From assembly GCA_014529385.2 (NCBI GenBank), contig CM043962.1, positions 45,575,598-45,639,597 on the forward strand: a stretch of 64,000 nucleotides of DNA. Reading direction: 5' to 3'. Positions 41,521-52,593 of this stretch are shown here, in pieces. Numbering within the stretch: the first letter of the stretch is position 1; each line of letters starts with the position of its first letter. Made by a program: the position numbers and the translations under genes. The notes beneath the pieces are model-generated. The model worked only from the letters and a program-made list of their open reading frames with translations. It was not told the DNA's origin and made no database searches. The stretch comes from Adiantum capillus-veneris (lineage: Eukaryota; Streptophyta; Polypodiopsida; Polypodiales; Pteridaceae).

Positions 41521-41794
41521 CATTTGGTTCAATTTTTATCTACCACAGCCACACCAAACACCCACTCTACACCAAATTTCACAGGTATGATCCTTGTCAA
41601 TACATGAACATATATAAATGGTCAAATATACACAAAAACACACACAATAAAAAATCAATCAAATACAAGATGGGATTTTGCTGGAGCACTTTTCGGAGGA
41701 CTAACAAAGTCCAAACTCACAAGAAAGTTGATAGATTGTCCACAACTGCTAGCAGAATCAAGCCATACCATCAAAGTCTGGAAATGGGGTGGAA

Positions 41795-43023
41795 CATCGA
41801 TCGCAATCCATGACCCCCACTTCAATTTGCAAAACTAAGTAGCGAAAAATGCTGCTAGTAAAAAGGCATATCCATTGCAACAATCACATAAAAGTTTTGT
41901 TGTTGAACATGGATCGTGATCCATGACCCTCAACTTTCCCAAACAATATTTTTTTGGTACAGTCAGTTTACAAATTCCTTGGGAAGTGTACCCTGCAAAT
42001 CTGGTGTCAAATGGACATAGAAACCACCAAAAGTCAAGTAAAGATAGGATTTTAATCACCAAATGGTCATTTTGATCCATAGCTAGAAAAAGCGATCCAA
42101 ACCTAGAAAAAAATGCATATGTAGCTTAAGGAACATGCCAAGAACCTACTCTTCAATTTATGTCCAATTTGGGTTTAGAACATGAATCATGATCCATGAA
42201 CGCCAGATGCAAATTTTGTCAAAATTGGGTGCAAAGTGTGTGTACAAGCTGGGAGTTGTCCAATATGGCAAAAATTCAGCCTTTGTTCACATAAAGTGCT
42301 TCATTTGTCAAGGTTCAGCAATGTCAGAGTGTTAGAGACTGAAAAAGTGTTTTTGGTCAAAATGCAAAGTCAAGAATACATGTGAACTAGTGTCAACTCA
42401 AGAAGTGCCACATAATGCCTAAAAAGTGGTCCATACTTGCCGAGGAGATTAAAGGGGTCCAAGAGACTCCAATTGGGCCAGAAACCAACAGATAGCTAAG
42501 ATTTGGTCATTACCTCAATCTCAAATCATTAGCCCAAACGGAGTGATCACCATCAAGGATTAAAATTGCCAACCAAAACCAAATATGTCAAAGTCGGGGC
42601 AAATTGGGCCATAACTTAGGAAACTAGGTGAAGTAGAGAAAAACCTATCCAAACTAGAAAATAACTTCACTAGTGTACTAGGATATGCTATAGGAACATG
42701 TACTCCAAGTTTCACCTCAAATGGCTGTAGAACATGGATTGTGGTCCATGAACCCCCTACAAGATTTGCATACCGAAACCCTACTCTCAGACTTCAGATG
42801 TCATGAAGGACCTAATCTCATAATTTCAAGCTGTTTGAACTTCAAAAGCCTTGTCAAAATGCAATGAATCTTTAAGCCTGAGAAAATTTCCAAAAAAATG
42901 GGATGGATTTCAATCCAATGATCCAAATTCCAAAGAAGTGAACCATAGCTTCCCCTAAGCATACTCTACCAAATGGTATCACCAGAAGTCAAAAAATTGT
43001 CAGAACATGGATCGCGGTCCATG
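41795..43023. repeat. Array of five palindromes CATGGATC..GATCCATG, period about 273-276 bp
   Basis: Copies at 41795-41812, 41908-41925, 42181-42198, 42733-42750 and 43006-43023. Distances are 113, 273, 552 (two periods) and 273. Most are followed by AACCCC or ACCC. One unit between 42198 and 42733 has lost its palindrome. Same palindrome family as 10737-11599. Confidence 0.85.
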
Positions 43024-43086
43024 ACCCCCCGAGTCAAAAATGACTTGTAACCACCCGACCTAGTTCTTGTAGTAGTCCTAGTTGGA

Positions 43087-43878
43087 GTGGTGAATTTTGG
43101 TCAAGTTTGGACTTGTTTTGATCAAGTTATGCTCATTTTTCATTTTATGGTCAAGTTTGCATATTATCGACTTTTCTCAACAACTTCTTGGCCAAATTTT
43201 GGATCTAATTACTTGAATTTCTTATCACAAAATGCCTTGAAGATGACCAAGGAAGCAATGGGAAGTTGCACCCTACCAAGTGGTGATGTCTCCTCAAATG
43301 AGAAAGCCCACATATCAGAGGAGGAGTTAGCTAAGATACCGGCAAATATATTCATTGGGAGATTTGAAACCATGGACGAAACAAAAGTAAAGACAATTAT
43401 CTTCCCAAGAGAACTTTGGACATTAGATCAGCAATAGGAGGTAATTGAAGAATCCAGGTGTCTACAGATGGACACATTCTTTCGTCTACAGCCATGGGGG
43501 GCTGACTTTCACAGAGCACATGAGCTGATGTTATCCATTCAGTACAATGAAGAAGCTACATTGACAGAAAAAGACGGCGAAGTAGTAAAAGTTTGGATCA
43601 CCTCTGACATGATCAATCAGACACTACATCTATCACCAGGCAACCATAACTTGTTGCTCAAGATCAAAGCTACAAATAATGACAAAGAATTTGTCAAGCA
43701 ACAAAGGCACAATTTCACTTACAAGGACTTGGTGTATTTAGAGACGAAGTTGCCACTTCATCTCATATCCCATCACCTCAAAGTCCAAAAACCGCCAAGG
43801 TATCCTGAGCCAAACCTGTACATTGCAGTAGTGATGGACATTGGACTTTCAGAGCAAAAAAAATTTGTTGTGACCTAG
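43087..43878 (+). pseudogene. ORF of palindrome-array element, N-terminal part (plant transposon protein-like)
   Basis: One frame with a single internal TAG (43435-43437, CAA TAG GAG). The first ATG after the array is at 43243 (MTKEAMGSCTLPS). It contains MDTFFRLQPWGADFHRAHEL and VVKVWITSDMINQTLHLSPG, loosely like the Putative plant transposon protein domain found in plant Ty3/gypsy elements. A TAG ends the good stretch at 43876; the frame then decays. Confidence 0.4.
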
Positions 43879-45330
43879 GAACATATATACTAGAAAATTG
43901 AGTCAAAGCCAATTTGAAAAGTAGTGTGACAGGAACAGGACATATATGAATGGGGGGCCAATGCTAACTAGAATCACCTACCAAGCATTTGGAATGATAG
44001 ATCAGTTGCCACCAGCTGAGTCACAGCATCATGATAGAGCTCTCAGAGAAAGAAATCTGATAGTGAGGAGACAAAATTAGATATCAACCTCAGTAGAGAA
44101 TTTTAAAAAAGAAGGAGACACGCCTTCATAATACCAGACATCTCACGAGGACGAAGATGACAAAGAAGAAGATGAAAACACTCTCCGTCGTGTACAAGTC
44201 AAACAAAAATCAGTAGAACATAGAGACCAAATACCAATCTCTCAAACACAAAGATCCATGGAAGACTCTCAGACACAAAGAGAGGAAGTACGAAATAAGA
44301 TAGTAGAGGAGAAGAAGACAATCGGAGAAGATGCAGATGATGAAGGTGATAATGATCAGCATAAACCACTAGAACAATGAAAGATAGAGTAAATTGAAAA
44401 GATAAAGCAATGCAAACAAAGGACTACCATAACTAACTTGGAGCTTTCCGACACCATTTAACAATGCATCTACAATGAGCTTAAGCGTAAAGCTACTCAA
44501 AGGACGCAAGAGGAGTCAAAGAGGTAGAAAATTGATGATATTGAATCATCTCACGACTCCTCAGTCTCAGAACAAGACAAAGGTGAAAGGTAACAACCAA
44601 GGGAAGAGAGTGGTATGGAACCTTTGGAAATTCATAATGATAACGTGTCACCCCTCTCAAACGAACCAACCACAACTCTCCCTGCTCAAGAATCTATTGA
44701 CCATGAAAAAATCAAGAGACAAAATCTGAGCAAATATCCAAGGGTGCCACAAACAATCAAATCTACGAAGAAGATGAAAGAACCGGAAAAGAGGAAGCCA
44801 GCCCCACCAACAAGTCAAGAGCAAGAACAGGAGAAGACTAGAGAAGAGGCAAAAGTTAAAGATCAAGGAGCGAGCACCTCCATCAAACCACATACATCGG
44901 AAAAAAGATCAAAGTCTCCTCACACAAAGGTCATGATCAAAGATGGAAATAAGCTCATCCATTCTTTTGACATTTGATGAACATCTAGAGCATATCAAAC
45001 TGCAATTCTAACATAAAGAGCTCTCAATAACATCATAGAATTGGATTTGGAAGAGACTAAAGCTAAAGCGATAAAAGAAAAACAGGAAAATCAAGGGCTA
45101 CAACACAAGGTTGAAGAGCTTCAAAGCATGCAATTGGAGCTACAGGCTGAACTAGAAAGAGAAAAAAAAAATGCTACATACTATTACAAAGAAGCTCAAG
45201 ATTTTAACGCGGCGAACACCCAACTACAAGTAGATCAACACCGGTTGGAAGAGGAGCTCAACAAAGAATGCCAGAGAAATGTAAAACTTGGGGAGTCATA
45301 TGGTGTAGTCAAAAGCGGCAAAAGCACACT
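43879..45330 (+). pseudogene. ORF of palindrome-array element, charged middle and coiled-coil end
   Basis: Very hydrophilic Lys/Glu/Gln-rich sequence broken by many stops (mostly TAG). 44615-44977 is open (EPEKRKPAPPTSQEQEQEKT). 45041-45330 is a clear coiled coil with heptads (LQHKVEELQSMQLELQAELE, DQHRLEEELNKECQRN). It ends VVKSGKSTL at the insertion point. The last 23 codons are at 52524-52593. No RNA-binding knuckle is seen. Confidence 0.45.
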
Positions 45331-48118
45331 TGTGAGGTCCCCACCCCGTCGTATCAAACAACGGATTTGATGGTAAACCTGGTGGCCACTAGATCTATAG
45401 CGGAAGCAAACAAAATGGTTCAGGGTTCAACTAGCGGACGATCTCTCATCACAAACTGAGTCGAGTTCGAGCCTACTAGCAACGAGATCTAGCTCCACCT
45501 CGCAGGGGAAGCGTACTTAACTATCTAGCGATCCTAAGACCCACCTTCCAAGAGGAGAGAAACCCTAAGTGCCTTTTTTCCCATGTTTCAGAGGCACGTA
45601 CTCTCGAGGATTCGCTGCTCAAGGGGCAATGAGTAATACCAATATCGAGTAAGCACTATGGGGACAGAGAGTTCCCGACCAATCGGGACCACCCATCTCG
45701 TAGGCATTGGCAACCCGAGCCAAGCCCCCACTTTCCACCCCCACACTCACACTTCCTTGTGTGACCTAATTACTACCACAAAGGTTGTTCAACATAAACA
45801 CTCCTTGTTTTAATTCCGAAGCACATTGTTCGTTAAGACAGCCCTTCAACCAGTATTGCAAACAACACCAAGACAATATTCTAGTAAAAATTCTACTCAA
45901 ACTTATTCATTAAAATTCCAATGTTCTAGAGGTACAACATCCCCCCTCCAGCGAGAGTTCACTCCTCCCGTTGTCGCCTAGCTGCCCATACAACTAGGTA
46001 AGTCCACCGCATAGAAAGCACGACATGGACATTCCCACAGCTTAACCAGAAGACGTGGGTTCCCACCACTTAACCACCAGTCGTGGGTATCCACCGCTTA
46101 ACCAGCATTCGTGGATTCAAGAGCCCTTAACGAGGAACTCTGCCCCCTATGATCAGGCGGGGGTTCATGACTAATTCAACATTGGAAATAGAATGAACAT
46201 GTCGAGCTAAATTATCCCTAGCAGACATTCTTTCCTATTGCAAACAACATTCCCATCAATCATTTCCTTCCTACTTTAGAACTTAATGTACAATGCTTTC
46301 AATGCCGAGGTTTCCGTCGGATTTCTCCAACATGTTTGGGGATATGAGCATTCCTAACTAGCGTATGCAATGTTAGTTTAAACAACTTGAATAAAAATAT
46401 GATCTACCTCTTCCATTTCTTCGTCAATAGCCCGTGAGATGGCCGGTATTTGCTCGTCCATGGGAGCCTTTCCTTTTCCGTTGACCTTGCTTATTCCCGT
46501 CTCGTGGTGGTGGGCTCCACCGAAGCGAGTTCTCTTAACCGGGGCCATTTTTCTCACTACTTAAATGATAGACTTGAAAAAAACGAGCTAAGGTCCGAGA
46601 GTAACATGACAAACCAATCGGCAGATTAGATTTATTAAAGACTCCTCCTTATGCACGAGGTTAGATTTCTCCCTTTTTGCCCTAGCAACCTTAAGGGTAA
46701 TTCTGTATCCACCCTATGGGAAACGACTCTAAGGTTAATTACTTGGCTTAGATGATTAAGAAGTTCAGAGTTTTTCTAATTGATTCATGAAAGATATGAA
46801 GTAAGCAAGCTCATTCATTTTCCTAGAGCAATATGAAGGTGCAGAGTGACCGCAGGCATGTGTGATGGAAAAACCTTCTTCTTATTGGGCTAATGACGGA
46901 TTAATTTTCAGCCTTAATCGCATCTAAATGTGAGAGAAGATTAAGTATAATTTAATTACAACTCTATTGAGTAGTGAAAGATTGAATTCTGACAAATCTA
47001 CACTATTACTAGCTGACAATTTATTGACTATACCGCCTAGAGAGAGAATCTTTCCTAATCATGCATTAATCCTTGATTAAGGATGATGAATGGCTGAATA
47101 AATTAACTAAATGAATGATAATTATGTAATGAAGTACAGCTATGAAAACTTAGAGAGCAGCTATAGAGAATTATAGCTAAAAGTAGGCATAGTAGACAAG
47201 AATTATGAGTGGGTAATGATGAGATTAAGAAGAGCAGTAATTAAACCATAACTACCGTGATTAGGGGTTGAGAATCCTCTTAAATTTCTGATGCAATGAA
47301 TCCTCGAGATGGGAATTTCGGCAGCACCTCCCTCCTTGCTTCTCCTTCAAAAGCTGTGTGTGTGCCGGCAGCACCTTCCCAGTGTGTAGGTGTGTGAGTA
47401 TGCAATGTGTGTGTGTGAGCATATATGTCTGTGTGTGTGTGTGTGGGCCTTTAAATAGGCTCCTACAGGCTGGAAATCGATTTGTGTTGCTAAATGCATC
47501 TGGATGAGCACTCAGTCCTTGCATGGCAAGTCCAGTTGCCTACCCACCAAGTGTCCAGTTGGCTCAGTAAACTGACTCTCACACTGAGTTGCAGGATTGG
47601 CAGCTTCCCCAAGACTCCCACAAAGCAAGAGGGCGCCCCCTAGCTGCTAAAGCAGGTTTGGAGTGGGCTGGGACCTGTTCCCACACAGCCTCGGGCCCCC
47701 GGTGCCTCCCAGACAATTTTGTGAAAAATTGGTTTTAGGCTAAAATGGGCCATACGAGTCGGATTTTGATGCCGTAAATTGCTATACTAAGCTCTAACTA
47801 AGACGTACGGGTCTGAGTACCTGCCATATTTAGCAGCCCCCCCCCCCCCAGGGTCCGAAAATGCATTTTTTTCAAATTCGGGGTACGGGTGCAGATTTTC
47901 GAGACGGTCGAGACTGGACGGTTTGGGTGACCAAAAACTTACTATTTTTAGAATTTTTTCACAAAAATTATTTTAATTCACACTTCGAAGCTTTATGACA
48001 TTTTAAACATCATGGCACTGACAGAATTCGGAAAACTGCTAAAAATAGTAACTTTTTTCCATTATGATCATTTCATGGTACAAGGGTGCTCTTTTTGGTT
48101 GGGGTCAGAGACCTTACA
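45331..48118 (-). repeat. 3' LTR of the gag-only chromovirus
   Basis: Read in window orientation it begins TGTGAGGTCCCCACC and ends CAGAGACCTTACA. A TATA box (minus strand, GCCTATTTAAAGG) is at 47448-47460, the short exon at 46408-46548 and a minisatellite at about 46040-46115. Confidence 0.93.
46408..46548 (-). CDS. LTR-encoded candidate first exon of Gag, 3' LTR copy
   Basis: ATG at 46546-46548; 47 codons starting MAPVKRTRFGGAH and ending AIDEEMEE, then the donor GAG|GTAGATC. Same length and phase as 17162-17302. Residue changes are scattered, none breaking the frame. In the 3' LTR copy this exon would lie at the end of, or downstream of, the element's own transcript and could act only on flanking sequence. 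Confidence 0.55.
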
Positions 48119-48132
48119 TCCTCCCCAACGTG
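48119..48132 (-). other. Polypurine tract of the gag-only chromovirus
   Basis: The minus strand reads CACGTTGGGGAGGA directly before the 3' LTR, as at 36671-36683. Confidence 0.85.
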
Positions 48133-48301
48133 AAAAAAATTGAGATGTCCTCATCTGAAGAAAACATCTGGATAAACTCTATGCTAACTACTTAGGTACA
48201 TATATCCTTTGTCTAAAGTAAAGATATCCTTTGATAATAGAGTAGTCTTTGGCTTTATGCGTCTTATTTTGCTGAACTTTGATGAGATTCTGGTGCTTGA
48301 T
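48133..48301 (-). pseudogene. Scraps of pol left by internal deletion
   Basis: After the gag frame stops (48302-48304), the minus strand carries KAKDYSIIKGYLYFRQRIYV, which matches the integrase N-terminal start of the relative at 35300-35370, then the last pol codons and GAGGACATCTC block next to the PPT. Two deletions, one from pre-protease to integrase start and one from there to the chromodomain end, explain the layout. Confidence 0.75.
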
Positions 48302-48304
48302 TTA

Positions 48305-49249
48305 TTGCTCACTAAGATTAGCAATTGCATCATACATTGCTGCTCTCTCATCAGCTTCATCACCCACAGCTGGTTGTCTCACTACGGCATTAACGAAAGC
48401 TCTACTTCCTTGTCGTATGTTTCCTCTTCCTCAGCCTCCTCTTCTGTTTGGTTGACCTCGCCCGTTGACGTTCAGAGGTACATTATTAGCATCGGATGTT
48501 TGGGAAATCCTTTTTGGACATCGAATTTTGTAATGTCCATACTCCTGGCACTCAAAGCATCTTATATTGGGAAACTCGGTAGCTGCCGTAGTAGCTACTA
48601 TCGGACGATGGTCGTATGCAGGGTTGATTGGTCTGTTACTCCAGTTGTCTGTCCTGGCCCTCTTTGAAAAATAGTATTGACTATCTTGGGTAGTCCTCTG
48701 AATCTCTTTAGCTAATGGTTTGGCCCTTAGCAAGGCATCCTGTAGTGTTGTCGGCCTGAGAGCTTCCAACCGAGTATTCAAAGGATCGATTAGCCCTTGG
48801 CAAAACCTCGCCACCTGTTGTTCCAAGGTCATCTTAGGAGCATATCTCCGTAGAGTGACAAACTTTGCATAATACTCTTCGACAGATGAAGTCAGCTGCC
48901 GAAGTGAAAAGAATTCATTCATCTTCAAGGTTTTATACGTAGGTGGTAAATATCGCTCCATCACAGCAGCCTTGATGTCTTCCCATGACTCGGAAGATCC
49001 CTTGATATCCAAGTCCTTTGAATGTTGTTTCCACCAGATCTTGGAATCGCCAGACAAGCGGAACATCGCAAGCATGGTTTGGTTCACGGGTTGGGTTCCC
49101 GCATCTTCAAAATAGTCGTCCATTGCTTCCATCCATACTTCCCCATCTCTCTCCACATTAACCCCTTCGCCTTTAAAGGTTGGAGGCTGAGCTTGTTTAA
49201 GGAGGAGCTTCTTCTCTTGCGCTGCCGAGTAGATAGTAGCAGGCGGTGC
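48305..49249 (-). CDS. Chromovirus Gag body (candidate second exon)
   Basis: From 49249 the frame reads APPATIYSAAQEKK, LKQAQPPTFKGEG, then the Retrotrans_gag core (MLAMFRLSGDSKIWWKQHSK, YLPPTYKTLKMNEFFSLRQL, VARFCQGLIDPLNTRLEAL) and one zinc knuckle, CFECQEYGHYKIRC. No suitable ATG precedes the core. Just before 49249 the minus strand reads CATTGGATAG|GCACC, a plausible 3' splice site. Joined to the LTR exon (donor at phase 0) the frame is kept. A TGA at 48431-48433 interrupts the frame after NRRGG; the same frame continues for 43 more codons. The same TGA position is found at 33237 in the other copy. Confidence 0.8.
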
Positions 49250-49752
49250 CTATCCAATGGTATAAAACTCATTACTATAGCACTCTTCTCAAATGAACCT
49301 AAGCTTTTCCATACTCAAGAAGAAATTTAACTTTTGGGCTTAACCAGCCTACTTAATCTGTACATCTATCACAAAGGATTTTAACCATTTCACCATTTAA
49401 ATTCCATTGAATACATCAAAAATTGTTCGATAAATAATGGTAAAAACTTTACTCGAGAGCTTTGATCCATACTTATAACTTTATGTGGGCATCAACAGGC
49501 TACCTGCCCGCAGCACTAGTCGCACCAACGACTTCTCAAAAAAAAAAACGTCATGTGGATCCCACTGAATCCCAACAAGCTCAACCACTAAAACTCTTTA
49601 ACATCACTTAGGAGACAATCCACTAGACAAATCCAATGTCATTATTCTGGGAAACATCATGATCAAGCTTTGAGTACGAGCTATCCTACAATCCCTTAGT
49701 TTTCAAACAACATCATTTTTCCAGTTCGTAAACCTATAGCTCTGATACCAAG
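49250..49752 (-). other. Leader between PBS and gag; candidate intron 3' part
   Basis: No frame. If the splice model is right, the intron runs from 50827 to 49250 (1,578 nt), removing U5 and the PBS from the Gag mRNA but not from genomic RNA. Confidence 0.5.
49740..49751 (-). other. Primer-binding site, initiator Met tRNA type
   Basis: The minus strand reads CTTGGTATCAGAGCT next to the 5' LTR, an exact TGGTATCAGAGC match. Confidence 0.92.
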
Positions 49753-50827
49753 TGTGAGGTCCCCACCCCGTCGTATCAAACAACGGATCTGATGCTAAAC
49801 CTGGTGGCCACTAGATCTATAGCGGAAGCAAAAAAAATGGTTCAGGGTTCAACTAGCGGACGATCTCTCATCACAAAGTGAGTCGAGTTCGAGCCTACTA
49901 GCAACGAGATCTAGCTCCACCTCGTAGGGGAAGCGTACTTAACTATCTAGCGATCCTAAGACCCACCTTCCAAGAGGAGAAACCCCGAGTGCCTTTTTCC
50001 CCATGTTTCAGAGGCACGTACTCTCGAGGATTCGCCGCTCAAGGGGCAATGAGTAATACCAATATCGAGTAAGCACTATGGGGACAGAGAGTTCTCGACC
50101 AATCGGGACCACCCATCTCGTAGGCATTGGCAACCCGAGCCAAGCCCCCACTTTCCACCCCCACACTCACACTTCCTTGTGTGACCTAATTACTACCACA
50201 AAGGTTGTTCAACATAAACATTCCTTGTTTTAATTCCGAAGCACATTGTTCGTTAAGACAGCCCTTCAACCAGTATTGCAAACAACACCAAGACAATATT
50301 CTAGTAAAAATTCTACTCAAACTTATTCATTAAAATTCCAATGTTCTAGAGGTACAACATCCCCCCTCCAGCGAGAGTTCACTCCTCCCGTTGTCGCCTA
50401 GCTGCCCATACAACTAGGTAAGTCCCCCGCATAGAAAGCACGACATGGACATTCCCACAGCTTAACCAGCAGACGTGGGTTCCCACCGCTTAACCAGCAG
50501 TCGTGGGTATCCACCGCTTAACCAGCAGTCGTGGATTCAAGAGCCCTTAACCAGGAACTTTGCCCCCTGTGATCAGGCGGGGGTTCATGACTAATTCAAC
50601 ATTGGAAATAGAATGAACATGCCGAGCTAAATTATCCCTAGCAGACATTCTTTCCTATTGCAAACAGCATTCCCATCAATCATTTCCTTCCTACTTTAGA
50701 ACTTAATGTACAATGCTTTCAATGCCGAGGTTTCCGTCGGATTTCTCCAACATGTTTGGGGATATGAGCATTCCTAACTAGCGTATGCAATGTTAGTTTA
50801 AACAACTTGAATAAAAATATGATCTAC

Positions 50828-50968
50828 CTCTTCCATTTCTTCGTCAATAGCCCGTGAGATGGCCGGTATTTGCTCGTCCATGGGAGCCTTTCCTTTTCCG
50901 TTGACCTTGCTTATTCCCGCCTCGCGGTCGTGGGCTCCACTGAAGCGAGTTCTCTTAACCGGGGCCAT
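50828..50968 (-). CDS. LTR-encoded candidate first exon of Gag, 5' LTR copy
   Basis: ATG at 50966-50968, 47 codons (MAPVKRTRFSGAHDREAG ... AIDEEMEE), donor GAG|GTAGATC at 50822-50830. This copy is positioned to be transcribed from the TATA box at about 51850, roughly 880 bp upstream. Splicing from here to 49249 joins GAG to GCA in frame, giving a Gag of roughly 320 residues up to the TGA. A basic N-terminus would suit a matrix or membrane/RNA-binding role; that is inference. Confidence 0.6.
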
Positions 50969-51847
50969 TTTTCTCACTACTTAAATGATAGACTTGAAAA
51001 AAAAGAGCTAAGGTCCGAGAGTAACATGACAAACCAATCGGCAGATTAGATTTATTAAAGACTCCTCCTTATGCACGAGGTTAGATTTCTCCCTTTTTGC
51101 CCTAGCAATTTTAAGGGTAATTCTGTATCCACCCTATGGGAAACGACTCTAAGGTTAATTACTTGGCTTAGATGATTAAGAAGTTCAGAGTTTTTCTAAT
51201 TGATTCACGAAAGATATGAAGTAAGCAAGCTCATTCATTTTCCTAGAGCAATATGAAGGTGCAGAGTGACTGCAGGCATGTGTGATGGAAAAACCTTCTT
51301 CTTATTGGGCTAATGACGGATTAATTTTCAGCCTTAATCGCATCTAAATGTGAGAGAAGATTAAGTATAATTTAATTACAACTCTATTGAGTAGTGAAAG
51401 ATTGAATTCTGACAAATCTACACTATTACTAGCTGACAATTTATTGACTATACCGCCTAGAGAGAGAATCTTTCCTAATCATGCATTAATCCTTGATTAA
51501 GGATGATGAATGGCTGAATAAATTAACTAAATGAATGATAATTATGTAATGAAGTACAGCTATGAAAACTTAGAGAGCAGCTATAGAGAATTATAGCTAA
51601 AAGTAGGCATAGTAGACAAGAATTATGAGTGGGTAATGATGAGATTAAGAAGAGCAGTAATTAAACCATAACTACCGTGATTAGGGGCTGAGAATCCTCT
51701 TAAATTTCTAATGCAATGAATCCTCGAGATGGGAATTTCGGCAGCACCTCCCTCCTTGCTTCTCCTTTAAAAGCTGTGTGTGTGCCGGCAACACCTTCCC
51801 AGTGTGTAGGTGTGTGAGTATGCAATGTGTGTGTGTGTGTGTGTGGG

Positions 51848-51860
51848 CCTTTAAATAGGC
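51848..51860 (-). promoter_or_regulatory. LTR TATA box
   Basis: The minus strand reads GCCTATTTAAAGG, as in the other copies, upstream of (CA)n. Confidence 0.7.
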
Positions 51861-52593
51861 TCCTACAGGCTGGAAATCGATTTGTGTTACTAAATGCATC
51901 TGGATGAGCACTCAGTCCTTGCATGGCAAGTCCAGTTGCCTACCCACCAAGTGTCCAGTTGGCTCAGTAAACTGACTCTCACACTGAGTTGCAGGCTTGG
52001 CATCTTCCCCAAGACTCCCACAAAGCAAGAGGGCGCCCCCTAGCTGCTAAAGCAGGTCTGGAGTGGGCTGGGACCTGTTCCCACACAGCCTCAGGCCCCT
52101 GGTGCCTCCCGGACAATTTTGTGAAAAATTGGTTTTAGGCTAAAACGGGCCATACGAGTCGGATTTTGATGCCGTAAATTGCTATACTAAGCTCTAACTA
52201 AGACGTACGGGTCTGAGTACCTGCCATATTTAGCAGCCCCCCCCCCCCCTGGGTCCGAAAATGCATTTTTTTCAAATTCGGGATACGGGTGCAGATTTTC
52301 GAGACGGTCGAGACTGGATGGTTCGGGTGACCAAAAACTTACTATTTTTAGAATTTTTTCACAAAAATTATTTTAATTCACATTTCGAAGCTTTATGACA
52401 TTTTAAACATCATGGCACTGACAGAATTCGGAAAACTGCTAAAAATAGTAACTTTTTTCCATTATGATCATTTCATGGTACAAGGGTGCTCTTTTTGGTT
52501 GGGGTCAGAGACCTTACAACACTAACGCAACTTTTGGCAATGCTAGACACACCAACCCCCGCTAGTAGACCGCTTTTGGCATGTACAAAGTAG

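Larger units (their letters stand above)
45331..52518 (-). mobile_element. Gag-only long-LTR chromovirus derivative, complete
   Basis: LTRs 45331-48118 (2,788 bp) and 49753-52518 (2,766 bp), perfect target copies ACACT (45326-45330 and 52519-52523), PBS, PPT and a 1,634-bp interior. The LTRs look about 98% identical by eye plus one length difference in a (GT)n tract. The interior encodes gag and the first residues of the pre-protease linker, then a scrap of integrase N-terminus (about 48205-48300) and the last pol codons; all else of pol is deleted. The insertion is young, so it was probably mobilised in trans by an autonomous relative such as those at 15559 or 60508. Confidence 0.92.
49753..52518 (-). 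repeat. 5' LTR of the gag-only chromovirus
   Basis: Partner of 45331-48118. Same TATA box (51848-51860), exon (50828-50968) and minisatellite. A block of about 20 bp in the (GT)n tract near 51820-51840 is missing compared with the other copy. Confidence 0.93.
41521..52593 (+). mobile_element. Tat-like element fragment with palindrome array and long ORF, split by an insertion
   Basis: Array (41795-43023) followed by a decayed ORF from 43087 to 45330 that continues in frame at 52524-52593 once the 7.2-kb element 45331-52518 and one ACACT copy are disregarded. The layout matches the fragments at 10.2-13.0 kb. No PBS, RT or integrase is visible, so the family name is an inference from the shared array. 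Confidence 0.45.
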
